A stretch of DNA of 64,000 nt from Flavobacterium fontis (lineage in GTDB: Bacteria; Bacteroidota; Bacteroidia; Flavobacteriales; Flavobacteriaceae): assembly GCF_900129405.1 (NCBI RefSeq), contig NZ_FQVQ01000005.1, positions 1-64,000 on the forward strand, given 5' to 3'. The notes under the pieces were generated by a model. The model saw only the letters and a program-made list of their open reading frames with translations, made no database searches and had not been told where the DNA came from. Each line of letters opens with the position of its first letter. Within the stretch, counting starts at the first letter, position 1. Below are positions 1 through 8,660 of the stretch, one piece after another. The position numbers were made by a program, and so were the translations under genes.

Positions 1-363
1 GATGTTCCGATGGGTGAGCATACCATCACCGTATGGGATACCGAGGGGGGGCTGGCCAACAGTTGTGACCCGCTGATTTTAAGTGGGGTGTCTATTATTG
101 ACTATCCGCATTATTTCACGCCCAACGGCGATGGCATCAACGAAACGTGGAATATTGTCGGCTTGCAAAATCAACCTGCGGCGAAGATTTACATTTTTGA
201 CCGTTATGGAAAACTCTTAAAGCAGATCAGTCCCACGGCAGCAGGATGGGATGGTACCTACAACGGTGCCTTGATGCCTGCCACCGATTACTGGTTCTTG
301 GTAGAGTACTTTGAGGGGAATGTTGCGAAGGAATTTAGAGCGCATTTTTCGTTGAAAAGGTAG
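1..363 (+). CDS. C-terminal end of a secreted protein with a T9SS type B sorting domain (5' truncated)
   Basis: The frame is open from base 1, so the gene begins left of the window and only about 120 residues are visible. They carry the hallmark FTPNGDGINETW motif followed by IYIFDRYGKLL, GWDGTYNG and a short basic end (HFSLKR). This is the gliding-motility-associated C-terminal domain (CHU_C type, type B sorting signal), which directs large exported proteins to the type IX secretion system and attaches them to, or releases them from, the cell surface. The function of the protein body cannot be told. The stop codon is followed at once by a heptamer repeat array and then a strong terminator. 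Confidence 0.92.
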   Translation, partial: DVPMGEHTITVWDTEGGLANSCDPLILSGVSIIDYPHYFTPNGDGINETWNIVGLQNQPAAKIYIFDRYGKLLKQISPTAAGWDGTYNGALMPATDYWFLVEYFEGNVAKEFRAHFSLKR

Positions 364-461
364 TGGCTAGTGACTAGTGACTAGTGATTAGTGACTAGTG
401 ACTAGTGACTAGTGATTAGTGACTAGTGATTAGTGACTAGTGACTAGTGATTAGTGACTAG
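362..461. repeat. Heptamer tandem array, word AGTGACT/AGTGATT (14 units)
   Basis: Fourteen consecutive 7-base units, each AGTGACT or AGTGATT (first unit AGTGGCT), start one base after the beginning of the stop codon of the preceding gene and end before its terminator, so the array lies in the 3' untranslated region. The same words occur in reverse complement at 50995-51099. Confidence 0.95.
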
Positions 462-474
462 ACTTTAAATATAG

Positions 475-505
475 AAGCTGCTCGTACAACCGAGCAGCTT
501 TTTTG
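475..505 (+). terminator. Rho-independent terminator of the T9SS substrate gene
   Basis: A perfect 10-base stem (AAGCTGCTCG / CGAGCAGCTT) with a 6-base loop is followed by a short T-run. It lies about 110 bases after the stop codon, beyond the heptamer array. Confidence 0.88.
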
Positions 506-640
506 TTATTTTAAATTTTAAATTATGTATTTTATATGTTTTGGAGCACAATGTAACACTAGGTTTTCACGATGTTTCACAAGGTATAGCCCCGAAAATG
601 ATTGAACTATTTAGTAGGGAATTTCTATAAACTGCTCCCC

Positions 641-703
641 TCTTTCTTCTTGTTTCTTTCTTCTTGCTTCTAAAAAATTCATAATTCATAACTCATAATT
701 TCT
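641..703. repeat. Heptamer array, words TCTTTCT/TCTTGCT then AATTCAT/AACTCAT
   Basis: Nine 7-base units run without a phase break: TCTTTCT, TCTTGTT, TCTTTCT, TCTTGCT, TCTAAAA, AATTCAT, AATTCAT, AACTCAT, AATTTCT. The first half matches the array at 15892-15940. The second half matches the arrays at 57550-57584 and, reversed, 46885-46940. No gene lies between bases 506 and 958. Confidence 0.85.
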
Positions 704-706
704 AAA

Positions 707-834
707 CGCGCGAGGGGTGGCAGTGGAAATCCTTGACGTAGCGTAGCGGAGGCAAGATTGTAACGAACGACCCGACCCCGAGGTCCAATAACTTTTCCTT
801 TGCAGGGAAGTGTGCGAGGGGGAGCGCCCTAAAC
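707..834. other. GC-rich structured intergenic element, copy 1
   Basis: This GC-rich stretch in an AT-rich gap contains ATCCTTG and CAAGAT as the two sides of a stem, followed by AACGAACGACCCGACCC and a G-rich tail ending in GCGCCC. The same arrangement is seen at 11098-11192 and, reversed and less exactly, at 50798-50876. I read it as a recurrent intergenic element rather than coding sequence; its function is unknown. Confidence 0.55.
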
Positions 835-835
835 C

Positions 836-867
836 ATTTGAAAATTTGAAAATGAATGAATTTGAAA
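836..867. repeat. Period-8 array ATTTGAAA
   Basis: Four 8-base units (ATTTGAAA, ATTTGAAA, ATGAATGA, ATTTGAAA) follow directly on the GC-rich element. The remaining bases up to 958 show nothing further. Confidence 0.6.
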
Positions 868-958
868 ATTGTCAAGTTGTTTTAAATAGATTTCATTGCA
901 TTTAGGTGTTACTAACTACACTATTTAAACATCTTCCACTTTCCCACTCTCAAATGAT

Positions 959-1144
959 TTAGTCTTTCACCCCAAGTTTGGTAAGGATATCTTCCATAAG
1001 GCACCATTTGGTGATGGAGGATTGGAGTAAGTTGGCGCCAACAAAGGCGGTGAACCCAAACCAATACTGATGTACAAAAAGTCCCAATGCCACACTGATT
1101 AAGATAAAGCTGCCAGCGATGGCGCGAATGATTCTATTTTTCAT
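959..1144 (-). CDS. DUF2892 (YgaP transmembrane-like) small membrane protein
   Basis: A 61-residue protein beginning MKNRIIRAIAGSFIL with two hydrophobic segments (about residues 8-25 and 27-45) and a conserved C-terminal stretch ending WCLMEDILTKLG, matching the small inner-membrane DUF2892 family, also found as the membrane tail of the rhodanese YgaP. Molecular function is not established. It is the last gene of the minus-strand efflux cluster, 9 bases behind the PII-like gene, and is probably cotranscribed with it. Confidence 0.75.
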   Translation of the reverse strand: MKNRIIRAIAGSFILISVALGLFVHQYWFGFTAFVGANLLQSSITKWCLMEDILTKLGVKD

Positions 1145-1153
1145 ACTTATTTT

Positions 1154-1459
1154 TTATACGTGATTTTCGATTTTTAAAGAAATTACATGGACTTTGGATT
1201 CGGAATCCAACGATGCGTTTAAGGATTGAACGGCTTCGGTGAGCGCATCGTATTGCGTATCTTCCAGAAAAATATGGAACAAAACGGAATCGGTAGATGG
1301 AATTTCGGCACCAAACCAATTGTCTTCAATTTCTTGTTGAGATTCTTGGGTATACCCATGAACATCATGGAAGGAATAGTGCTTCACTCCTATTTTTTTC
1401 AACACTTCTTGTATCGCTTTTTGATAATCGGATATTGCGGTAATAAGAATCAGTTTCAT
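1154..1459 (-). CDS. Small PII/CutA-like protein next to RND efflux genes
   Basis: A 101-residue soluble protein. It starts with a beta-strand-like MKLILITAI followed by a helix, and ends with VHVISLKI, the alternating pattern of a ferredoxin-like fold as in PII or CutA proteins. No PII nucleotide-binding signature can be pointed to. Small PII-like proteins are often encoded beside RND exporters, so a role in sensing or tuning the pump is an inference from position only. It is separated from the permease gene by a 90-base gap holding a terminator-like hairpin. Confidence 0.5.
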   Translation of the reverse strand: MKLILITAISDYQKAIQEVLKKIGVKHYSFHDVHGYTQESQQEIEDNWFGAEIPSTDSVLFHIFLEDTQYDALTEAVQSLNASLDSESKVHVISLKIENHV

Positions 1460-1474
1460 AATTTAAAAATTTTT

Positions 1475-1539
1475 AAAAAAAGGTCCGCAGCCCTCGCAAT
1501 TCGTTTTGCATGCAGTAAAGTCGTTGGTCGACTACGGAC
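1475..1539 (-). terminator. Terminator or attenuator behind the RND permease gene
   Basis: On the minus strand GTCCGTAG pairs with CTGCGGAC across a loop of about 40 bases and is followed by a run of seven T. It lies between the permease gene and the two small downstream genes, so it could reduce their expression relative to the pump. The long loop lowers confidence. Confidence 0.45.
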
Positions 1540-1548
1540 AATTTTGTA

Positions 1549-4500
1549 TTACTTAGTTTCCCATTTTTTACGTTCGGTGATGTAATAAATCAACGGTACG
1601 ACGATCAGAGTCAGTAACGTAGATACTATGGCTCCCGCTACCAATGAAATGGCGAGACCTTGGAAAATCGGGTCGAACAAGATAATCGAAGCCCCGATGA
1701 CAACCGCTCCTGTGGTTAACAGAATAGGCGTTGTGCGCACGGCTCCTGCATCGATAATAGCTTGTTTCAGCGGAATTCCTTCGTTGAGACGGATTTCAAT
1801 AAAGTCGATGAGTAAGACTGAATTTCGAACCATGACACCCGCCAAAGCAATCATACCAATAAATGACGTTGCAGTAAAAAAAGCTCCGAGCAACCAGTGC
1901 CCTAAAACGATTCCGACTAAGGAAAGTGGAATGGCCAACATCATCACGATTGGGGTTTTGAAGTTTTGGAACCAACCCACGATCAACATGTAGATGATAA
2001 TAATTACGACTAAGAACGCAGCCCCAAGATCACGGAAAACTTCGAGTGTGATTTGCCACTCCCCGTCCCATTTCACGGTGAAATTACTTTCGTCTTCGGG
2101 CTGGCCCATGTACAAGTCGGACACCGCATAACCCGCAGGTAATTTGATTTTTTGGAGTTTTTCGTTCATGCCTAAAATCGCGTACACCGGACTCTCAAGT
2201 GCGCCCGCCATGTCGGCAGTAACATACACTACCCGTTTTTGGTCTTTGCGGTAAATTGTTTTCTGAAGAGTGTCCTTTTTAATTTGAATCAAATCGCTAA
2301 CAGGTACCACATTGCCGCGACTGCCTTTGATTTTTAAAGCGCCAATATCCTCCAAAGATGTTTTGTCTTTATCGTCTAAAGCCAGCACAATCCCAACATT
2401 ATCATTGGACGTTTCATCATACAAATTGGAAACAGGATATTCTTTTAAAAGATAGGTGAGATTCCCTACAATTTGTTGGGGAGCAATGCCGTTTAGCATG
2501 GCTTTTTCTTTGTCTACTTCCAAATGGTACTCCGTTTGGGGTTCTTCTACCATCCAGTCGATATCAACAATATCGGGTGTTTGGTGAAGTATGGTTTTCA
2601 CTTGATTGGCCACTTTGATTTGTTCTTTGTAATCGGGACCGTAGATTTCGGCCACTAAAGTTGATAATACGGGTGGTCCGGGTGGCACTTCGATAACTTT
2701 CACATTGGCTCCAAAACGTTTGGCGATTTTGAGAATTTCGGGACGAACACGTTTGGCGATATCGTGACTTTGTGGGTCGCGGTCTTCTTTGTGAAGTAAA
2801 TTCACTTGAATATCGGCCATATTGCTTCCTCCGCGCATATCGTAATGGCGCACCAATCCGTTGAAGGTAATCGGTGCCGAAGTACCAATATAATTTTGGT
2901 AATTCACGACTTCGGGAACCGTGGACAAATATTGTGCAATTTCTTGGGTCACTGCTGCGGTGCGTTCCAACGTAGTTCCTTCGGGCATATCGATGACCAC
3001 TTGGAATTCATTTTTATTATCAAAAGGCAACATTTTCACGGCGACACTTTTGGTAAAAAACATCGTTACGGAACCCAACAATAAGAGCACGGTGATGCCT
3101 AACATCCAGCGGCGTTTTCTCGAACTTTCCAAGAATGGCCGCTCGAATTTATTGTAGACTTTATAAATCCATGAGGTTTCTAATCCTTCCTCAGCTTTGT
3201 GTTCATTTTCCTCTTTTTCTTGGAGAAAATGATAGCCCAAATACGGTGTGATAGTTAGGGCGACAAATAATGAAAGAAGCATCGCGATAGAGGCGCCTAT
3301 GGGCATCGGACTCATATAAGGCCCCATCATTCCGGACACGAAGGCCATCGGTAAAATGGCTGCAATTACGGTGAATGTCGCTAAAATTGTTGGGTTACCG
3401 ACTTCGTTAATCGCAAAAATGGCGGCTTGTTTGAACGGTAATCGCTTCATTTTGAAATGGCGGTGCATGTTTTCGGCGATGATAATACTGTCATCCACTA
3501 CAATTCCGACCACAAAAACCAAAGCAAATAAGGTAATTCTATTAAGTGTATATCCTAACAAATAGTAGCTGAATAAGGTAAGGGCAAACGTTAGCGGCAC
3601 CGATAAGAACACCACCAAACCACCACGCCATCCCATGGCCAACATGACTAAAACCGTTACTGCGATAATGGCGATTCCCAAGTGCATGAGCAACTCCCCT
3701 ACTTTGTGGGATGCGGTTTCTCCGTAATTACGGGTCACTTCTACATGGACATCGTTGGGAATAATTGTCTTTTTGAGGGCATCGACTTTGGCAATGATTT
3801 TCTCTGAAATTTTCATCGCATCAGCACCTTTGACTTTGGCAACAGAAAGGGTAACTGCCGGATAATCCGAGGGATTGGCTTTTACTTTTTCATTGGCTTT
3901 GCCATAACCAAAAGAAACATAACTGCGTGGTGTTGAAGGGCCGTCCTCCACCGTTGCCACTTGTTTTAAATATACGGGCATATTTTGGTGTACCCCAACA
4001 ACTAAATCTTCAATATCTTCTGCCGTTTGTAAAAACTGGCCTGTAGTCACTAAATATTCTTGGTCACCATGCACCACAGCTCCCGATTGTGAACTGCCGT
4101 TGTTGGCCTGAATCATTTGCATGATGTTCAACGGGTCAACCCCCGTTTCGGCCATTTTATCTTTGTCCAAAACAACTTTCACTTCCCTATTACGACCACC
4201 TATTTCTTTGGTGATGGCAACGTCTTTAACTTTCTCGATTTCGGAAGTCAGTTCCTCGGCAATTTGACGCAATTCAAAATCATTGTATTTTTCACTCCAA
4301 AGCGTGAGTCCGAGCATCGGTACATCATCAATGGATCGGGTTTTTACAATAGGTTTGAAGACGCCTTGTGGAAACTCATGTTCGTGTTTCATCAATTCGT
4401 CATACAATTTCACATAGGAACGTTCGATATCTTGTCCCACAAAAAACTGCACAATGATCATTCCTTGGCCGTTCATCGCCATACTGTGAATATGTTCGAC

Positions 4501-4743
4501 CCCTTTAATATTCCCAATAATTTTTTCTAAAGGTTTGATGACCCGACTTTCCACTTCGGCGGAACTGGCTCCGGGATACCCTACCATGACATCGGCCATG
4601 GGCACATTGATTTGTGGTTCCTCTTCGCGCGGAATAAGAAACGAACTGTACACTCCAATAATCATCAAAGCCACCATCAAGAGTACGGTCAACTTTGAAT
4701 GGATAAAAAAGTGGGCGATTTTACCTGAAATTCCTTCTTTCAT
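1549..4743 (-). CDS. RND efflux permease (AcrB/HAE family)
   Basis: At 1064 residues this has the full RND length and two-fold layout: a first membrane helix at about 14-34, a periplasmic porter domain, helices around 345-490, a second porter domain and a last helix bundle after 880. The acidic pair in GIVVDDSIIIAENM, near residue 416, is the proton-relay motif of the family. The protein drives proton-coupled export from the inner membrane through the adaptor and TolC partner encoded just upstream. The adaptor gene stops only 11 bases before this start. Substrate is not predictable; the VEV-PPGPP stretch is typical of Bacteroidota homologues rather than of the heavy-metal CusA type. Confidence 0.93.
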   Translation of the reverse strand: MKEGISGKIAHFFIHSKLTVLLMVALMIIGVYSSFLIPREEEPQINVPMADVMVGYPGASSAEVESRVIKPLEKIIGNIKGVEHIHSMAMNGQGMIIVQFFVGQDIERSYVKLYDELMKHEHEFPQGVFKPIVKTRSIDDVPMLGLTLWSEKYNDFELRQIAEELTSEIEKVKDVAITKEIGGRNREVKVVLDKDKMAETGVDPLNIMQMIQANNGSSQSGAVVHGDQEYLVTTGQFLQTAEDIEDLVVGVHQNMPVYLKQVATVEDGPSTPRSYVSFGYGKANEKVKANPSDYPAVTLSVAKVKGADAMKISEKIIAKVDALKKTIIPNDVHVEVTRNYGETASHKVGELLMHLGIAIIAVTVLVMLAMGWRGGLVVFLSVPLTFALTLFSYYLLGYTLNRITLFALVFVVGIVVDDSIIIAENMHRHFKMKRLPFKQAAIFAINEVGNPTILATFTVIAAILPMAFVSGMMGPYMSPMPIGASIAMLLSLFVALTITPYLGYHFLQEKEENEHKAEEGLETSWIYKVYNKFERPFLESSRKRRWMLGITVLLLLGSVTMFFTKSVAVKMLPFDNKNEFQVVIDMPEGTTLERTAAVTQEIAQYLSTVPEVVNYQNYIGTSAPITFNGLVRHYDMRGGSNMADIQVNLLHKEDRDPQSHDIAKRVRPEILKIAKRFGANVKVIEVPPGPPVLSTLVAEIYGPDYKEQIKVANQVKTILHQTPDIVDIDWMVEEPQTEYHLEVDKEKAMLNGIAPQQIVGNLTYLLKEYPVSNLYDETSNDNVGIVLALDDKDKTSLEDIGALKIKGSRGNVVPVSDLIQIKKDTLQKTIYRKDQKRVVYVTADMAGALESPVYAILGMNEKLQKIKLPAGYAVSDLYMGQPEDESNFTVKWDGEWQITLEVFRDLGAAFLVVIIIIYMLIVGWFQNFKTPIVMMLAIPLSLVGIVLGHWLLGAFFTATSFIGMIALAGVMVRNSVLLIDFIEIRLNEGIPLKQAIIDAGAVRTTPILLTTGAVVIGASIILFDPIFQGLAISLVAGAIVSTLLTLIVVPLIYYITERKKWETK

Positions 4744-4754
4744 GATTTCTCCGT

Positions 4755-5837
4755 TTATTGTACCGATACGGGTACGCCGTTATACAATCGTCCTTGAGCC
4801 GACACTATATAGGGTTCATCACTCGAAAGTCCGGACAATACTTCTACTTGATTTCCAAAGGTTTTTCCGATACGAATCCAACGCAATACGGCGCGTTTTT
4901 GAGCGCTTACGGTGTAAATTCCGATCAATTGTCCTTGTCGAACTAAAGCCGATTCGGGAACAGTTACCGTTGCTGCTTTTGTTTCAACTCGCGCTGCTTT
5001 TGCAGTTGGAAATTGTACATGAGCGAACATGCCCGATTTAATTGACGTGTCGGTTGTAGAGAGGTTGATTTTCACCAAATATTGACCGCCTGTATTTTTG
5101 GCTGAAGCAGAAACTTCAGTTACGGTTCCTTTCACCGTTTTGTTGATGGATTTCACTTGGATAGTTGCTTGCATTCCGTTGTGGATGTTGGCAATTGCAT
5201 TTTCAGCCACCATAGCGGTCACTTGCAAGGCTTTGCCGCCTTCCACACTTACTAAAGGCATACCGGGATTGGCCATATCGCCTTCTTTCACAAACGTTCC
5301 TGTTACTTCTCCAGCGAATGGAGCGGTGATGTTGGCATAACTAAACTGCGCCATCACTTCATTACGCATTTGTTTCGCGCCCTCGAGTCCGGCTTTGGCC
5401 ATTTCATAACGCGATGTCATATCGTCCAATTCCTTTTGGGAAGCGGATTGCTGTTGGAACAAATTTTGAAACCGTTCATAATCTTTTTTTGCGTTTTGAT
5501 AAGCGGCATTGGCTTGAAGAATAGCGGCATCGACTTGAGCCTTTTTGGCTTGTAAATCGGTGTTGTTAATGCTCACGAGCAACTGACCTGCGGCAACTCG
5601 TTGGCCCATTTTCACATGAACTTTGGTCACATAGCCCATCATTCGGGTACTGACATTGGCACTACTAACGGCTTCAATTTTTCCACTTGCCGTTACAAAA
5701 TCAGCATTTGAAGTTGTTAATTCTCCTGATAAGGTAACAGGAATGGCAGCTTCAATATTGATTTTTTTGGTTTCTTGACCACAAGATGCCAAGAATAAGA
5801 GTCCGGACATCACGGTTATGATTTGTATTTTTTTCAT
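4755..5837 (-). CDS. RND efflux periplasmic adaptor lipoprotein (MFP family)
   Basis: The start is placed at an internal ATG because it gives a lipoprotein signal, MKKIQIITVMSGLLFLASC, with the lipobox LASC. An ATG 33 bases upstream would bury it. The mature part shows the usual hairpin order: a lipoyl half (GYVTKVHVKMGQRVAAGQLL), a coiled coil of about 70 residues, the second lipoyl half (ITAPFAGEVTG) and beta-barrel domains. The adaptor bridges the inner-membrane permease and the TolC-like channel. It lies between the genes for both, 58 bases after tolC and 11 before the permease. Confidence 0.92.
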   Translation of the reverse strand: MKKIQIITVMSGLLFLASCGQETKKINIEAAIPVTLSGELTTSNADFVTASGKIEAVSSANVSTRMMGYVTKVHVKMGQRVAAGQLLVSINNTDLQAKKAQVDAAILQANAAYQNAKKDYERFQNLFQQQSASQKELDDMTSRYEMAKAGLEGAKQMRNEVMAQFSYANITAPFAGEVTGTFVKEGDMANPGMPLVSVEGGKALQVTAMVAENAIANIHNGMQATIQVKSINKTVKGTVTEVSASAKNTGGQYLVKINLSTTDTSIKSGMFAHVQFPTAKAARVETKAATVTVPESALVRQGQLIGIYTVSAQKRAVLRWIRIGKTFGNQVEVLSGLSSDEPYIVSAQGRLYNGVPVSVQ

Positions 5838-5895
5838 GAGTTTTGGTTTTAGTGTTTGATTCTTTTCCATTGTATTTCAATTTTTTAGCTAGTAG

Positions 5896-7197
5896 TTAAT
5901 TTAAAAATTGAAGATACAGTTGGGTAAATTGCACTTCGAAAACGGTTTGTTGGTATTCAAGTTCTTTTTGGTACATCAAGGTTTCGGATTGAAGAACATC
6001 CGTTGTTTTTTCCAATCCTTGTGCAAATCGATTTTGACGAATGCGGTAGGCTTCTTTGGATTGTTCCCATGCCAACTGTGCATTGGTCAATTTGTTTTTG
6101 GCATCTTGAAATTGACGAACCGCTTTTTGGAGTTCGAGCTGACTTTGTTTTTTGTATTGATCGGCTTCGGTTTCGGCTTTTTGAAAATCGGCTTTGGCTT
6201 TATCGATTTTTCCATAGGATTTCATGCCGTCAAAAAGATTCCAAGACAATTGTGCTCCCAATAGGTAACCATTGGCTTGAAACCCCATGATTGTACGATC
6301 GTAGAGTTGGTAATTTCCAAAAGCATTCAAGCGAGGAAGCAAGCTCATTTGTTGCATTTTAAGCATATTCTTATAGGCTTCTGTTGTTTTTTGGTAAGCT
6401 TGAATATCCGTTCTGTTTTCATTGAGCACCTTAGCAATTTCTGTAGCAGAAAAATTAGCTTCTAAAGTTTCGGAAGGCTTGTATGTTCCTTTTACGTCTT
6501 CGTTCAAAAGAAATGCGAGGTAATCGGAAGCATTTTGTACATTGGAACGTGCGGCAGCTAATTGGTTTTTGATTTCGTTGACCCGCACTTGTACATTTAA
6601 AACATCGGTTTTTTGGAGCATGCCATTATTAAAATAATTTTCGACCAATTTCAAATTGGCTTGAGCGGTACCATCGGCTTTTTGCATCACACCCACTGCT
6701 TTATAGGCCAATTGCAAAAGCATGTAAGCTTTTTGAACTTCTAATTGTAAATACTCTTGGGTACGTTGGGTTTGCAATCCATAGGCATCCATTTTGGCTT
6801 TGGCGGCTTTTCGTCCCATCCAACCGTCCAGATTAATTAAAGGTTGTTGAATTTCAATTTGTGTGGCGAAATTTTGGGTTCGTTTGGGATTGTTCAAAAG
6901 ATTGGGGTCAAAATCCATCGGGGTTAAAATCTCCTGATTCAATTTCGATCCAAAAGCCATCAACGGATTGGTTGTGACCATCGCCGTTTGTGAGGCTGAG
7001 ATGTTGGGCAAAAAGAGCGCGCGGGTTTGTTTGTATTCCGCTTTAGCCGATTGATAATTTTGGTTGGCTATTTTTAATTGAAGGTTTTGGGTTACTTTTT
7101 CGAGTAACGAACTTTTGGAAATGGACACCGTATCTTGAGCTTGGAGTCCGAAGACATTTCCCAAAACCATAGTTGTAATTAGTAGTACTTTTTTCAT
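5896..7197 (-). CDS. TolC-family outer membrane efflux channel
   Basis: This is a 434-residue protein with signal peptide MKKVLLITTMVLGNVFGLQAQ. The ATG at 7197 is preferred over one 24 bases upstream. The rest consists of long amphipathic helices in two repeats (for example AYMLLQLAYKAVGVMQKADG and ELQKAVRQFQDAKNKLTNAQ), as in the alpha-helical barrel of outer membrane efflux proteins. It is the first gene of the efflux operon. A perfect -7 box lies 21 bases upstream of the start, and palindromic sequence further upstream suggests a repressor or activator site. Confidence 0.9.
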   Translation of the reverse strand: MKKVLLITTMVLGNVFGLQAQDTVSISKSSLLEKVTQNLQLKIANQNYQSAKAEYKQTRALFLPNISASQTAMVTTNPLMAFGSKLNQEILTPMDFDPNLLNNPKRTQNFATQIEIQQPLINLDGWMGRKAAKAKMDAYGLQTQRTQEYLQLEVQKAYMLLQLAYKAVGVMQKADGTAQANLKLVENYFNNGMLQKTDVLNVQVRVNEIKNQLAAARSNVQNASDYLAFLLNEDVKGTYKPSETLEANFSATEIAKVLNENRTDIQAYQKTTEAYKNMLKMQQMSLLPRLNAFGNYQLYDRTIMGFQANGYLLGAQLSWNLFDGMKSYGKIDKAKADFQKAETEADQYKKQSQLELQKAVRQFQDAKNKLTNAQLAWEQSKEAYRIRQNRFAQGLEKTTDVLQSETLMYQKELEYQQTVFEVQFTQLYLQFLN

Positions 7198-7218
7198 CGT
7201 ATATCGGTTATGATGAAG

Positions 7219-7226
7219 CAAAAATA
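7219..7226 (-). promoter_or_regulatory. -7 box of the efflux operon promoter
   Basis: TATTTTTG on the minus strand fits the Bacteroidota TAnnTTTG box and lies 21 bases before the tolC start. No good -33 TTTG is seen at the usual distance; that position is taken by the palindrome at 7247-7264, which suits a regulated promoter. Confidence 0.6.
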
Positions 7227-7246
7227 GAACGGGGATTTGGGGTGTA

Positions 7247-7279
7247 CAGTTACAATTGTTACTGTGTAACTTGGGTTAC
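7247..7279. promoter_or_regulatory. Candidate operator of the efflux operon
   Basis: An 18-base imperfect palindrome, CAGT-t-ACAATTGT-t-ACTG, is followed directly by a second inverted repeat GTAAC-N4-GTTAC. Both lie at the -33 region of the tolC promoter. No regulator gene is adjacent, so the factor would be encoded elsewhere. The remainder of the 305-base gap up to 7502 shows nothing else I can name. Confidence 0.5.
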
Positions 7280-7502
7280 AAAGGCAATTAACACTTTTTA
7301 AAAATGGGCGATAAAGTCAGCATACGATTGTATTTCAACTATCGCATTACACAAATACCTGCGTGACGGTTTTAAATCAAAAGGGAAGTTTTCATTATCA
7401 ACAATTTACCTTTTAAAACCGTTGATAACTTCATTTTACAATTGTTAAAATATTGTTTTAACCCTTTAATTTTAATGAAGTTAACCAATAAACTATTTGA
7501 TT

Positions 7503-7892
7503 ATGAATTTGAAAAGACTTTTAGGAGGCGGAATCGTCGGAGGGATTTCTTTTTTTCTGTTGGGTTGGATTACGTACGGCATCCTTTTAAAGGACTATTT
7601 TCCACAACAAGAAGGCACTGAAAACCTGACGTTTATCTTTTTAGGATCAATGTGCTATGGTTTTTTATTTGGTTGGATTTTCCAACTCAACGAGGGCATT
7701 GGTAGGTGTGTTTCTGGCATCAAAGCTGGATTTGGAATTGGTTTGTTTACAACGTTGTACTTCAACTTTTTCCAGAACATGAATAAGCCTTCCCTTGATT
7801 TTCAAATGATGGTAATCGACACGCTTACCATGCTTATTATTTCGGCTTTAATGGGTGCTATCGTGGCTGTGGTCAACGGTAAACTCAGCTAA
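7503..7892 (+). CDS. Unknown four-helix membrane protein
   Basis: I start this at ATG 7503; a TTG six bases upstream is in frame but less likely. The 129 residues hold about four hydrophobic segments, the first glycine-rich (LLGGGIVGGISFFLLGWITYG), then IFLGSMCYGFLFGWIF, GFGIGLFTTLYFNFF and a last one ending AIVAVVNG. Such proteins are common in Flavobacteria but have no assigned role. It is a single gene with its own terminator at 7915. Confidence 0.7.
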   Translation: MNLKRLLGGGIVGGISFFLLGWITYGILLKDYFPQQEGTENLTFIFLGSMCYGFLFGWIFQLNEGIGRCVSGIKAGFGIGLFTTLYFNFFQNMNKPSLDFQMMVIDTLTMLIISALMGAIVAVVNGKLS

Positions 7893-7914
7893 GTATATTG
7901 AATTGGGTTAGTGG

Positions 7915-7945
7915 AAAACACGAATCGTTAGGTTCGTGTTTTTTT
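7915..7945 (+). terminator. Rho-independent terminator
   Basis: AAAACACGAA pairs with TTCGTGTTTT around an 8-base loop and runs into a T-tract. It separates the membrane protein gene from the SRAP gene. Confidence 0.85.
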
Positions 7946-7978
7946 ATGTACATTCGTAACGAATCGAATAGGTATTTT

Positions 7979-8599
7979 ATGTGTTTTTACATGCAAATGA
8001 AAGACCCCAAGCCCAAAGTGGAGGCGCGTTTTAAAGCGAAAGCGGCTCCTGAAACGTTGTGGCCACAATCGGAGTGTTTCAACGGTTTTAGTTTCCCAAA
8101 GATTGCCTTAATTACCGATGCTGCCCCCGATCAACTGCAAACCAATTTTAGCTGGGGACTCCTACCCCCATGGGCCAAAGACATTGAATTTCGAAAAAAC
8201 ACCTTGAATGCACGACTGGAAACCCTGAACGAAAAACCGAGTTTTAAAGACATTCTACACCAACGTTGCCTTATTCCAGCCAATGCTTATTTTGACTGGC
8301 AATGGTTGGACCGACAAGGAAAAGCAAAACAACGGTATCGTATTCATGCCACGGAGGAATTATTTGCTTTTGCCGGACTTTACCATTGTTGGAAGCATCC
8401 CGAAACGGGTGAAATCATCAATACATTTACCCTACTCACTACAGAAGCCAATGCCACTATGGCCTATATTCATTCGACCAAAAAACGAATGCCTGTAATT
8501 TTACATCGCGAAGATGAACAGCGTTGGTTGCAGCATGCTATCGAACCTAAAGCGTTGGCATTTCCTTATGATGTGCCGCTTTTGGCGTTTCCTGATTAA
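7979..8599 (+). CDS. yedK: SRAP/YedK (HMCES-type) abasic-site protein
   Basis: Enzymes of this family use Cys2, freed by removal of Met1, to crosslink to abasic sites in single-stranded DNA and protect them. I place the start at 7979 because it puts Cys directly after Met (MCFYMQM); longer versions would hide it. Further family motifs are NARLETL, CLIPANAYFDW and HSTKKRMPVIL, which carries the conserved His. At the position of the usual catalytic Glu (YEW in most members) this protein has Asp (FDW), which is unusual. The length of 206 residues is normal. It stands alone between two other single genes. Confidence 0.88.
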   Translation: MCFYMQMKDPKPKVEARFKAKAAPETLWPQSECFNGFSFPKIALITDAAPDQLQTNFSWGLLPPWAKDIEFRKNTLNARLETLNEKPSFKDILHQRCLIPANAYFDWQWLDRQGKAKQRYRIHATEELFAFAGLYHCWKHPETGEIINTFTLLTTEANATMAYIHSTKKRMPVILHREDEQRWLQHAIEPKALAFPYDVPLLAFPD

Positions 8600-8660
8600 A
8601 AAATAGCACAACCTGTTGCAACTTTTTTGTATCTTTAGGTCATAACCAATACTAATAACT

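Noticed and set aside
362..461. CRISPR-like repeat array
   Set aside because: Units are 7 bases long, directly adjacent and without spacers; no cas genes are in the window. The same holds for the other arrays.
1226..1585. Plus-strand reading frame opposite the PII-like gene
   Set aside because: It overlaps two genes with better evidence and its translation has no signal or domain.
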